6,024 bases of DNA from Flavisolibacter sp. (GCA_013695175.1 JACDAZ010000132.1:1-6024), one strand, 5' to 3'; numbered from the stretch's first letter, positions 1 to 6,024 are shown. Notes: generated from the letters alone by a model not told the origin. A program made the numbers and translations.

Positions 1-1794
1 AATTATTCAAGAAATATTATAGTTGAAAAATTTATTACAGGCTTTGATTTCAGGGTGCTTGTAATAAATTACAAATTTATCTGTGCTGCATTACGCACTC
101 CTGCCTCCGTTATTGGTGATGGAAAAAGTACTATTCAGCAACTTATTGATAAAGTAAACGATGACCCACGGAGGGGATATGGTCATGAAAAGGTATTAAC
201 ACAAATAAAAGTGGACTCTTTTGCAGAAAAGATGTTGGCTGACAAAGGTTATACTTTGGAAACAGTACCTGCAAAAAAAGAACAGGTTTTCTTAAAACCA
301 ACTGCCAATTTAAGTACCGGTGGTACTGCAACAGATGTTACCGAGGAAGTTCACCCTTTTAATATTTTTATGTGCGATCGCATTGCACGTATTGTAGGTC
401 TTGATATTTGCGGAATTGATATAATGGCTTCTGACTTAAAAGCACCACTTAATGAAAACGGAGGAGCTGTTTTAGAAGTAAATGCTGCACCGGGTTTTAG
501 AATGCATATCGATCCCACTGTAGGTTTACCCCGTAATGTTGCTGAACCTGTAGTTGACATGTTATTCCCACCGGGAACAGATGGAAGGATTCCCATTATT
601 GCAGTGACCGGAACAAATGGCAAAACAACTACAGTAAGAATTACTGCACATATTGCCAGAACTGCAGGTCAAAAAGTGGGATATACAACTTCTGATGGAA
701 TTTATATCCAAAACCAATTAATGATGAGGGGTGATTGTTCCGGACCTGTTTCTGCGCAATTTGTATTAAAAGATCCAACTGTTGATTTTGCTGTTTTAGA
801 ATGTGCCAGAGGTGGCATACTCAGAGGCGGTCTTGCTTTTCAGCAATGTAATGTAGCCATTGTTACAAATGTAGCAGCCGACCATATTGGACTGGGTGGC
901 ATTAATTCAGTGGAGCAAATGGCTGTTGTAAAACAGGTAGTGCCCGAAACAGTTAACAGAAATGGATATGCTATCCTAAATGCAGATGATGAAAGAGTAT
1001 TAAAAATGAAAGATGAACTTGATTGTAACATTGCATTATTCAGCATGGATGAAAACAATCCTCATCTAAAGAAACATTGCGCAAAAGGTGGTAAGGCTGC
1101 TGTATATGAAAATGGTTATATAACCATTATGAAAGGAAACTGGAAAGTAAGAGTGATGCCGGCCAAGGATATACCCATTACTTATGGTGGGAAAGCACAA
1201 CATAATATAGCCAATGTATTGCCCGCCGTTATGGCAACATATCTTTTTAAAAATATAAGTATAGAAGATATAAAGCAGGCATTGCAATCATTTATTCCAT
1301 CTTCTACACAAACACCGGGCAGGCTTAATTTTTTCCAGATGAAAAAATGCACTTTCCTGGCAGATTTTGCACACAATCCGCATGGTTTATTATTGCTTTG
1401 CGATTTTGTGGAACAATTAGATTATCCTCAAAAAGTGGGTGTTATTACCGGAACCGGTGACCGGAGAGATGAAGACATTAGAGAACTGGGAGTAATTGCA
1501 GCAAAATGCTTTGATGAAATCATTATCAGGTGCGATAAAAACTTAAGAGGACGTACTGCTGAAGAAATTATTAAACTGCTTGAGGAGGGTATAAACCTTC
1601 AAACAACAGATTTGCCTGTTCACACCATACCAAATGAAACGGAAGCTTTAAATTTTGCATATGAAAATTCAAAGGAAGGTGCTTTGGTTACAGTTATGTG
1701 CGATTCTGTTGTAGGTACTTTAGAGAAAATAAAGGAAATTAAAGCTAAAGAGGAAGAAATAAGACAAACAACTACTATAAGTTTTATTCCTTAA
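1..1794 (+). CDS. cphA: Cyanophycin synthetase, C-terminal part (5' end outside window)
   Basis: This enzyme polymerises aspartate and arginine into cyanophycin (multi-L-arginyl-poly-L-aspartate), a cytoplasmic nitrogen store, using ATP at two active sites. The frame is open from base 1 with no start, so the gene is cut by the window edge; 597 residues are present. Families of this type run to roughly 870-900 residues, so about 290 N-terminal residues should be missing. Residues 1 to about 190 are the ATP-grasp domain: GFDFRVLV at 14-21, the DPRRGYGHEKVL stretch, GGTATDVTEEVHPFN, and EVNAAPGF at 159-166. The Mur-ligase-like part follows, with P-loop GTNGKTT at 204-210, ECARGGIL at 267-274 and NVAADHIG at 290-297. 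The C-terminal Mur domain has DFAHNP at 455-460 and TGTGDRRD at 483-490. All expected motifs are intact. An ATG at 160, or a GTG or ATG near 55, is not the real start because homology continues upstream to base 1. Neither cyanophycinase nor isoaspartyl dipeptidase is in the window; either could lie to the left. Confidence 0.96.
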   Translation, partial: NYSRNIIVEKFITGFDFRVLVINYKFICAALRTPASVIGDGKSTIQQLIDKVNDDPRRGYGHEKVLTQIKVDSFAEKMLADKGYTLETVPAKKEQVFLKPTANLSTGGTATDVTEEVHPFNIFMCDRIARIVGLDICGIDIMASDLKAPLNENGGAVLEVNAAPGFRMHIDPTVGLPRNVAEPVVDMLFPPGTDGRIPIIAVTGTNGKTTTVRITAHIARTAGQKVGYTTSDGIYIQNQLMMRGDCSGPVSAQFVLKDPTVDFAVLECARGGILRGGLAFQQCNVAIVTNVAADHIGLGGINSVEQMAVVKQVVPETVNRNGYAILNADDERVLKMKDELDCNIALFSMDENNPHLKKHCAKGGKAAVYENGYITIMKGNWKVRVMPAKDIPITYGGKAQHNIANVLPAVMATYLFKNISIEDIKQALQSFIPSSTQTPGRLNFFQMKKCTFLADFAHNPHGLLLLCDFVEQLDYPQKVGVITGTGDRRDEDIRELGVIAAKCFDEIIIRCDKNLRGRTAEEIIKLLEEGINLQTTDLPVHTIPNETEALNFAYENSKEGALVTVMCDSVVGTLEKIKEIKAKEEEIRQTTTISFIP

Positions 1795-1836
1795 AGTTTT
1801 ATAATTAAAAGATTAAGAAAATAGAGGTAAAATGGA

Positions 1837-1868
1837 TTTGGAACGTTTTTTCTGATACCCTATTTTTG
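1837..1868 (+). promoter_or_regulatory. Bacteroidota-type promoter of the tRNA-Gln gene
   Basis: TTTG at 1837-1840 and TATTTTTG at 1861-1868 are separated by 20 bp. This matches exactly the known Bacteroidota primary-sigma consensus TTTG-N19-21-TAnnTTTG. Transcription would begin near 1875, leaving a leader of about 27 nt before the mature tRNA. It lies after the cphA stop codon and points toward the tRNA, so the tRNA can be made independently of cphA. Confidence 0.7.
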
Positions 1869-1893
1869 CACTCCTTTTAAAGGTATCTGAAAA
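1848..1893. repeat. Inverted repeat bracketing the -7 element of the tRNA-Gln promoter
   Basis: The arm at 1848-1859 (TTTTCTGATACC) pairs with 1882-1893 (GGTATCTGAAAA) at 11 of 12 positions, the exception being a T-T mismatch at 1853/1888. The 22-bp spacer holds the -7 element and the expected start site. The 3' arm is not followed by a T-run on either strand, so it does not look like an intrinsic terminator. It could be a two-site operator, or a hairpin formed in readthrough RNA from cphA. Its function is unknown. Confidence 0.5.
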
Positions 1894-1901
1894 GATTAGT
1901 T

Positions 1902-1972
1902 TGAGCTATGGTGTAATGGTAGCACTACTGATTTTGGTTCAGTCAGTTAAGGTTCGAATCCTTATAGCTCAA
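1902..1972 (+). tRNA. tRNA-Gln, anticodon UUG
   Basis: The 71-nt sequence folds into a complete cloverleaf. The acceptor stem TGAGCTA (1902-1908) pairs with TAGCTCA (1965-1971), with discriminator A at 1972. The D stem is GTG/CAC (1911-1913 with 1923-1925), and its loop contains the usual TAATGGTAG. The anticodon stem ACTGA/TCAGT (1927-1931 with 1939-1943) encloses loop TTTTGGT, placing anticodon TTG at 1934-1936, which reads CAA. The variable loop has 4 nt. The T stem TAAGG/CCTTA encloses TTCGAAT. The 3' CCA is not encoded, since ACG follows, so it must be added enzymatically. A U-A first base pair in the acceptor stem is typical of bacterial tRNA-Gln. The tRNA stands alone, 107 bp after the cphA stop. 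The 3' end is not duplicated elsewhere in the window, so there is no sign of an integrated element. Confidence 0.97.
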
Positions 1973-1974
1973 CG

Positions 1975-1999
1975 AAAGCCGGGTAAAACCTGGCTTTTT
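1975..1999 (+). terminator. Rho-independent terminator of tRNA-Gln, possibly bidirectional
   Basis: AAAGCCGGGT (1975-1984) pairs with ACCTGGCTTT (1988-1997) over 10 bp with one G-T wobble. The loop is AAA, and the hairpin is followed by a T-run at 1995-1999. It begins 2 nt after the tRNA end. On the minus strand the same hairpin lies about 35 nt past the stop codon of the convergent decarboxylase gene but is followed by only three T's and then CG, so it may stop that transcript less efficiently. Confidence 0.85.
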
Positions 2000-2031
2000 A
2001 ATTTATGGTTGTGGACAATAGGAAAATTAAA

Positions 2032-3546
2032 TCAATAAATTTCTTTTTTTTCTTTTAGTTCGCCGGCAATTGTGGTAAGCTTTTCAAAAACTTTATCAAT
2101 ATCCTGAATAGTTGTTCGATGTGAACAAATAGAAAGACGAATTACTATTTTCTCTTTAATCTTTGATGTCATAATAAAAGCAAAGCCGCTTGCCGTAATG
2201 GTATCAGCAATTTTTTGATTCATTACATCCAGGTAGCTTTTTATTTCTTCTTCATTTTTATTTCTCAATTGAAGTGGAAAGAAACGGAAAGCGTAGATAA
2301 ATAACTGAGGTTGATGCATGGGAACAAATACATCAGATTGTAAAACCAATTGATGTAAATGTTTTGCACATAAAATATTTTGTCTTAATAGTTTTTGATA
2401 ACCTTCCTTGCCATAATTTTTTATGGTCATCCAGATTTTGAGTGCATTAAATCCGCGGGACATTTGTGGGCCATATTCAAAAAAATCCAAACCATTATAA
2501 TCTGAGGGTAAAGTTCCCTGTAAATACGGGGCTGCAATTGAAAAGGTTCTTCTTAATTTTTCCTCTTCCTTTACTAACAAACACCCGGCTTCGTAAGGAA
2601 TATATAACCATTTGTGAGGATCAAGGGTAACCGAATCTGCTTGCTCCAGTCCTTTATACATTTGCGCAATTTCCGGGAGTATAGCACCAAATGCTCCACA
2701 GGCACCATCAGCGTGAAACCAAAGTTTCCTTTCTTTACATATTTCAGCAATTCTTTCTAAAGGATCCACTACTCCAACATTAATAGAACCAACCTGCGCA
2801 ACTATACAAAAAGGAATCAGGCCATCTTTAATATCTTCATCCAGCATTTTTTCCAGGGCATCAGTATTCATAGTCAAATCTTCATTTGAAGGAACTCTTC
2901 TGATAGCATTCCTTCCCAGGTTAATCATATCTGCTGCCTTTACAATAGAAATATGTCCTTCATGATCTGACATGTACAGGGTGAATTTTCCTCTCTTTTT
3001 ATTTGACTGGAGACCTTCTTCTGTAGTATTATAATCTGCAGTATTTCTTAATGCTGTTAATAAAGCTGAAAAATTAGCTATGGTTCCTCCACCCACTAAT
3101 AAACCACCACAAATAGTTGGATAGTTAATTAATTCAGCAATCCATTTAATCACTCTCCTTTCTATTTCAGTTGCGGCTGGGCCTGCCTTCCACCCACCAG
3201 AATTCATGTTTACTGATGTAGCGAGAGCGTCTGCAAAAACGGAAATCATAGATCCCGAACCATTCACAAAGCCAAAATAACGTGGAGATCCCAAATGAGT
3301 TGTATGTGGTAAAACCCTGTTATGCCATTCACCTAAAATATTATTGACACTTGTTCCGGTTAGAGGAAGAGTTTCTTCAAAAACCTTTTCTATTTCTTTA
3401 GAACTACTTTCAGAAATTATCTTCCTGTCTTTTATGGTGCTGTAGTATTCAGTAATAGCATCTATTACCTTATAGCCATACTTTCTGAATTCTTCCAGGT
3501 CTATGTCAAGGTTATCAAAATCTTGAACAGCTATTGCTTTTTTCAT
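2032..3546 (-). CDS. Group II pyridoxal-phosphate-dependent amino-acid decarboxylase
   Basis: The protein has 504 residues and belongs to the fold-type I group II decarboxylases (aromatic-L-amino-acid, glutamate and related decarboxylases). These cytoplasmic enzymes remove the alpha-carboxyl group of an amino acid to give an amine. The visible core residues fit. VGGGTIANFSAL (151-162) matches the phosphate-binding loop. His198 in the SDHEGHIS stretch should stack on the cofactor. H278-A-D280 supplies the aspartate for the pyridine nitrogen. DPHKW (309-313) has Lys312 as the Schiff-base lysine. Tyr341 in PYLQG appears to match the mobile-loop tyrosine of aromatic decarboxylases, which favours decarboxylation over the aldehyde-forming variants. 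The start ATG at 3544-3546 gives the lysine-rich N-terminus MKKAIAV; there is no Shine-Dalgarno sequence, as usual in this phylum. The length is typical for the family, with no break. The substrate cannot be read from the sequence; aromatic amino acids or glutamate are possible. The gene converges with tRNA-Gln and diverges from the DUF4112 gene. Confidence 0.92.
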   Translation of the reverse strand: MKKAIAVQDFDNLDIDLEEFRKYGYKVIDAITEYYSTIKDRKIISESSSKEIEKVFEETLPLTGTSVNNILGEWHNRVLPHTTHLGSPRYFGFVNGSGSMISVFADALATSVNMNSGGWKAGPAATEIERRVIKWIAELINYPTICGGLLVGGGTIANFSALLTALRNTADYNTTEEGLQSNKKRGKFTLYMSDHEGHISIVKAADMINLGRNAIRRVPSNEDLTMNTDALEKMLDEDIKDGLIPFCIVAQVGSINVGVVDPLERIAEICKERKLWFHADGACGAFGAILPEIAQMYKGLEQADSVTLDPHKWLYIPYEAGCLLVKEEEKLRRTFSIAAPYLQGTLPSDYNGLDFFEYGPQMSRGFNALKIWMTIKNYGKEGYQKLLRQNILCAKHLHQLVLQSDVFVPMHQPQLFIYAFRFFPLQLRNKNEEEIKSYLDVMNQKIADTITASGFAFIMTSKIKEKIVIRLSICSHRTTIQDIDKVFEKLTTIAGELKEKKEIY

Positions 3547-3600
3547 AATACTGTTTTGATTATTTAGAATATAATTTCAAAATTAAGTTTCAGCAACATT

Positions 3601-3633
3601 AAAAAATATTTGATACTGGTACACTGGTGCAAA
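3601..3633 (-). promoter_or_regulatory. Candidate promoter of the decarboxylase gene
   Basis: On the minus strand, TTTG (3630-3633) is followed after 21 bp by TATTTTTT (3601-3608). This matches seven of eight fixed or free positions of the Bacteroidota TAnnTTTG element; only the final G is missing. The predicted start near 3594 would give a leader of about 48 nt. The region is AT-rich, so a chance match is possible. No equally good promoter was found facing the DUF4112 gene in the same 129-bp gap. Confidence 0.4.
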
Positions 3634-3675
3634 TGTGGCAGGATTTTTAAATATATAGATATAGAAAATTTAATT

Positions 3676-4134
3676 ATGAAATCATTGCAGACCCAGCCCG
3701 CTTCATTAAGGCAGATTAACAGATTGGCAAAATTGATGGATGCGCAATTCACTTTTCCAGGAACAAATATCAAATTTGGTTTTGATGCCTTGCTTGGATT
3801 AGTTCCGGGAGCAGGAGATATTTCAACATTTGCAGTTTCGGGTTATATGGTAATGGTTATGTCAAAAAACGGAGCCAGTGGTTTTGTATTGGCAAGAATG
3901 ATTTTAAACATACTAATAGATGCCATTTTTGGAGCTGTACCCCTGATAGGCGATCTGTTTGATGTAGCATTTAAAGCAAACATGCGTAATATGAAATTGA
4001 TGGATCAGTATTATACGGAGGGAAGGCACAGAGGCGGTGCCTGGAAATTAATTGTCCCTGTTTTAATGCTGGTATTCCTGATTATTGTTGCCATTATTTA
4101 TGGGGTATATAAATTAATAATAGGTTTGTTTTAA
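3676..4134 (+). CDS. DUF4112 family small membrane protein
   Basis: The protein has 152 residues and matches the DUF4112 pattern by eye; the function of this family is not known. After a polar N-terminus, the stretch RLAKLMDAQFTFPGT (16-30) is characteristic. Two similar halves follow. D37-A-x-x-G-x-VP-x-x-GD (37-48) is repeated as D82-A-x-x-G-x-VP-x-x-GD (82-93), each within a hydrophobic segment. This suggests a pair of re-entrant or amphipathic helices. A charged stretch (about 99-122, with EGRHRGG) precedes one clear membrane helix at about 124-148, so the protein probably sits in the inner membrane. The ATG at 3676 was chosen over an in-frame TTG at 3610. The extra 22 residues would lie outside the conserved region, have a different composition, and overlap the promoter region of the divergent gene. 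No ribosome-binding site is visible. It is transcribed divergently from the decarboxylase, with a 129-bp gap, and no operon partner follows. Confidence 0.88.
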   Translation: MKSLQTQPASLRQINRLAKLMDAQFTFPGTNIKFGFDALLGLVPGAGDISTFAVSGYMVMVMSKNGASGFVLARMILNILIDAIFGAVPLIGDLFDVAFKANMRNMKLMDQYYTEGRHRGGAWKLIVPVLMLVFLIIVAIIYGVYKLIIGLF

Positions 4135-4139
4135 AAAAA

Positions 4140-4298
4140 AATACAACACCAAATCAAATTACCAAAGTAATTTAAAAAGTTATTGAAGATCCGGTTTACA
4201 GGAAAAATGCGCAAAACCTTTCGGCTAAACTAATGGAACAAAAAAACTGGCAATTAGCATGTGAAAAGCTGGAAGCTGCAGCAAAAAACAACAGGTAA
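4140..4298 (+). pseudogene. Possible remnant of a family 1 glycosyltransferase C-terminus
   Basis: No intact gene lies between 4135 and 4363, but the frame beginning at 4140 reads like a protein tail. It gives TPNQITKVI, then a TAA stop at 4173-4175, then KVIEDPVYRKNAQNLSAKL and a lysine/alanine-rich helix ending at a TAA at 4296-4298. The pattern 'P-x-x-I-x-x-(A/V)I-x-K-V-(L/I)-x-DP-x-Y-R-x-N-A-x-x-L-S' resembles the last helices of UDP-glycosyltransferases of the MGT/UGT type. The rest of the enzyme, including the nucleotide-sugar motif, is absent: upstream lies the DUF4112 gene in another frame. If real, this is a decayed end left after deletion or rearrangement. The only intact reading from an ATG (4233) would be 21 residues. 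The alternative is chance resemblance in a short AT-rich frame. Confidence 0.4.
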
Positions 4299-4363
4299 AG
4301 TAATTACAATAATTCTGCATCTTTTAAAATGCATAGTAATATTGTAAAAATATTGAAGAAACG

Positions 4364-5761
4364 TTAGAAATTTCTAATTGAAGCGGGGGTTTGTGCCACA
4401 CCTTTATTAATGACCCATTCTATAGATTTCCAATTTGAGATATTTTCCAATGGGTTTTTTTGAAGCAAAATAAGATTGGCTTTTTTCCCTTTTGTAACTG
4501 AACCAAATTCCGAATCTTTACCTACAGCACGGGCACCATTTATAGTAGCTGTCTGTAAAAGCTGCCACATATCAAACCCGCTGTTTTTAATAGCAGCAAG
4601 CTCATGAAAATAAGATGATACATGCTGGCTGCCAATATTGCCTGCATCAGTGCCAAGAGCTATTGTTACACCGCCATCAAGCATACGTTTCAAATTAACT
4701 ATTCGAATTGAATCGGCTGTTTTAACTCTTGCGCTATTTCTTTCAGAGAGATTAAAATAATTTTTAACCATGGTTGTATCGGATAAATCTTTGAGTTCCA
4801 TTAATGTTTTTAATGGAGCAGGGTGTGCATAATGAATATCATCTTCAGTAGCATGATACAGATGCCTGAATACTATATGATATTTTGAATGAACTAAAAG
4901 AGATGGGGTAACAACAACATTTCTATTTTTAAGGAGTTGTATATAAGATTCATCTATAAGTTTATCATCTACACCATGTACAAGATGATTTGCGCCTGCT
5001 TCAACAGCCAGTTGAGAAGCTACCAACTGTGTTGCATGAACAGACACCCGTAAATTATTTTTATGTGCTTCATCAATGGCAGCGGCAACTAGAGGATAAT
5101 TGGCTTTTGCTGCACTGTCTTTATCTGACCCTAGCAGTATATATCCAACTTTTATAAAATCAGGACGAAAAGGTAATTGCTGGCGTATAAAATCACGTGC
5201 CTCTTCTATTGTTTTAATTTCATTAAATGGATCATCATCATTAAGCCCTGCATAAACAGGCGATTTAAAGGTGGTTAATAGAGGACCTGCCATATAAATT
5301 TCAGGAGCAAAACTTTTGGTACGAAAAGAATCTCTTCTTTTCAAAAAATTAAGAGTTGTGCCCACATCCACCACAGAAGTTATGCCGGCATAAGTGTATC
5401 TACGCAAAATATTTTCCATCTGTTCATGTGTCCATTTTATTTCTTCAGCGTATGGTTTATGTTTTCTCAGATCAATTATATCCGGCCGGGTGTAAATGCT
5501 TCCCGACTGAAAGAAATGCGCATGGGTATCTACTAATCCGGGCATAACATATTTCCCTGTGCCATCAATAATTGTAGTGCCTTTTGGTGTTTTAATATTA
5601 GTGCTAACTGCAGTAATAATTCCATCCTGAACAAGTACATCATGCCCCTGCAATAATTTTTTATTTAAAACATCAACTACTGTTACATTTTTAATGATGA
5701 TTTGTGTATGTACAGGTAATTTTATTAATAACACAATTGATAAAATTAAAAGCAGGCGCAT
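4364..5761 (-). CDS. Exported metal-dependent amidohydrolase (imidazolonepropionase / Xaa-Pro dipeptidase-like)
   Basis: The protein has 465 residues and belongs to the amidohydrolase superfamily, which hydrolyses amide or ester bonds, often in cyclic or dipeptide-like compounds, at a metal centre. The N-terminus MRLLLILSIVLLIKLPVHTQ is a signal peptide with likely cleavage near residue 19-20 and no lipobox cysteine, so the enzyme probably works in the periplasm. The beta-sandwich entry segment (about 21-75) is followed by DTHAH with metal ligands His80 and His82. Next come Lys204 in FIKVG (likely carboxylated and metal-bridging), His242 in VHATQ, His262 in HLVHG and Asp372 in LGTDAG. The set is complete, so the enzyme should be active. 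The C-terminal closing part (about 420-455, GKKANLILL and WVINKG) is typical. Length is normal. The ATG at 5759-5761 opens the signal peptide directly, which supports this start. The substrate is not identifiable; prolidase-like peptidase or hydrolysis of small amides are options. No neighbouring gene suggests a pathway. Confidence 0.92.
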   Translation of the reverse strand: MRLLLILSIVLLIKLPVHTQIIIKNVTVVDVLNKKLLQGHDVLVQDGIITAVSTNIKTPKGTTIIDGTGKYVMPGLVDTHAHFFQSGSIYTRPDIIDLRKHKPYAEEIKWTHEQMENILRRYTYAGITSVVDVGTTLNFLKRRDSFRTKSFAPEIYMAGPLLTTFKSPVYAGLNDDDPFNEIKTIEEARDFIRQQLPFRPDFIKVGYILLGSDKDSAAKANYPLVAAAIDEAHKNNLRVSVHATQLVASQLAVEAGANHLVHGVDDKLIDESYIQLLKNRNVVVTPSLLVHSKYHIVFRHLYHATEDDIHYAHPAPLKTLMELKDLSDTTMVKNYFNLSERNSARVKTADSIRIVNLKRMLDGGVTIALGTDAGNIGSQHVSSYFHELAAIKNSGFDMWQLLQTATINGARAVGKDSEFGSVTKGKKANLILLQKNPLENISNWKSIEWVINKGVAQTPASIRNF

Positions 5762-5817
5762 ATAAAAAATTTTAGTTAAGCTTTAAATAATTAAGATTTG
5801 TATAGGGTCTGAAATAG

Positions 5818-5849
5818 CAGAAATATAAATTTATAAATTTATCAACAAA
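5818..5849 (-). promoter_or_regulatory. Candidate promoter of the amidohydrolase gene
   Basis: On the minus strand, TTTG (5846-5849) is followed after 20 bp by TATTTCTG (5818-5825). This is a match to the Bacteroidota TAnnTTTG element at all but one position. The predicted start near 5811 gives a leader of about 50 nt before the ATG at 5761. The spacing is the expected one, and this is the best match upstream of the gene. The AT-rich surroundings leave room for chance. Confidence 0.5.
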
Positions 5850-6024
5850 GGTTCATCAGCAACACATTTATATTCTATAAATAAAAGATCATTTACTTTA
5901 ATCTGCTGAAAAATGCAGTTCTCGTAAACAAAGTCAAGAAGGTTAAACATATGATTCAATCAGCTATAAAAGTTAAGAAATTTTGCTGTGAATCAATCTT
6001 CTAAATCATGTTGTTATTATATAG
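5850..6024. other. Right-end intergenic stretch without a convincing gene
   Basis: Nothing in this AT-rich end can be assigned firmly. A 39-codon minus-strand frame (start ATG at 5950, stop at 5831) runs into the amidohydrolase promoter; it has no recognisable motif and is most likely chance. A small dyad TGATTCAATCA at 5952-5962, with a partly complementary copy (GCTG-T-GAATC) at 5985-5994, could be an operator or a weak hairpin for whatever gene lies to the right. No tRNA, terminator or mobile-element end is visible. Confidence 0.5.

Noticed and set aside
55..57. CTT/GTA-region start for cphA near base 55
   Set aside because: Recognisable cyanophycin synthetase sequence (GFDFRVLV) continues in frame upstream to base 1, so the gene is truncated by the window rather than starting here.
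351..1376. Several minus-strand open frames of 60-90 codons inside cphA
   Set aside because: They lie antisense to a clearly conserved coding region and encode no recognisable motif; they are shadows of cphA.
1902..1972. tRNA-Gln as an integration site for a mobile element
   Set aside because: No copy of the tRNA 3' end occurs elsewhere in the window, and no integrase or phage gene is present.
3610..3675. Upstream TTG extension of the DUF4112 gene by 22 residues
   Set aside because: The added segment falls before the region resembling the family, has a different composition, and overlaps the promoter region of the divergent decarboxylase. ATG 3676 is the better start.
4233..4298. 21-codon ORF from ATG 4233
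   Set aside because: It is better explained as the end of a longer decayed frame reading in from upstream; there is no start signal and no sign that it is expressed on its own.
4316..4377. Short AT-rich palindromes (4316-4333, 4338-4354 and TTAGAAATTTCTAA at 4364-4377) as terminators for the convergent genes
   Set aside because: The stems are nearly all A-T with no GC core and no proper T-run. They would be weak and are common by chance in AT-rich spacers.
5356..5547. Plus-strand 63-codon frame inside the amidohydrolase gene
   Set aside because: It is antisense to conserved amidohydrolase sequence, including the DTHAH metal-binding region, and has no family features.

Overview
The window looks like an ordinary chromosomal stretch from a member of the Bacteroidota, perhaps a Chitinophagaceae-like or related environmental genus. 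Three things suggest this. The DNA is AT-rich, no gene start has a clear Shine-Dalgarno sequence, and several starts are preceded by the Bacteroidota promoter pair TTTG / TAnnTTTG with 20-21 bp between the elements. The exact match to that pair lies in front of a tRNA gene. The cyanophycin synthetase also resembles the Bacteroidota form, as far as it can be judged by eye.

Layout from left to right. (1) Positions 1-1794 (+) hold the C-terminal two thirds of cyanophycin synthetase CphA. The reading frame runs off the left edge, so the true start is outside the window. (2) A tRNA-Gln(UUG) gene at 1902-1972 (+) has its own promoter and a strong rho-independent terminator. An inverted repeat brackets the promoter's -7 element. 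(3) Positions 2032-3546 (-) encode a group II PLP-dependent amino-acid decarboxylase that converges on the tRNA and probably shares its terminator hairpin. (4) Divergent from it, positions 3676-4134 (+) encode a small DUF4112 membrane protein with a visible internal duplication. (5) Positions 4140-4298 (+) hold no intact gene, but one frame reads like the broken C-terminal tail of a family 1 glycosyltransferase, with a stop codon inside it. (6) Positions 4364-5761 (-) encode an exported metal-dependent amidohydrolase with a full set of metal ligands. (7) The right end, 5762-6024, holds a candidate promoter for the amidohydrolase and no convincing gene.

The genes do not form one operon. Strand changes separate almost every neighbour and no shared pathway is obvious. 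CphA makes a nitrogen-storage polymer of aspartate and arginine, and the decarboxylase and amidohydrolase could each act on amino-acid-derived compounds, but nothing in the sequence links them. No mobile element, CRISPR array, phage gene or defence system is visible. The observations most worth following are the glycosyltransferase remnant and the inverted repeat over the tRNA promoter. I do not see evidence of a new multi-gene system.
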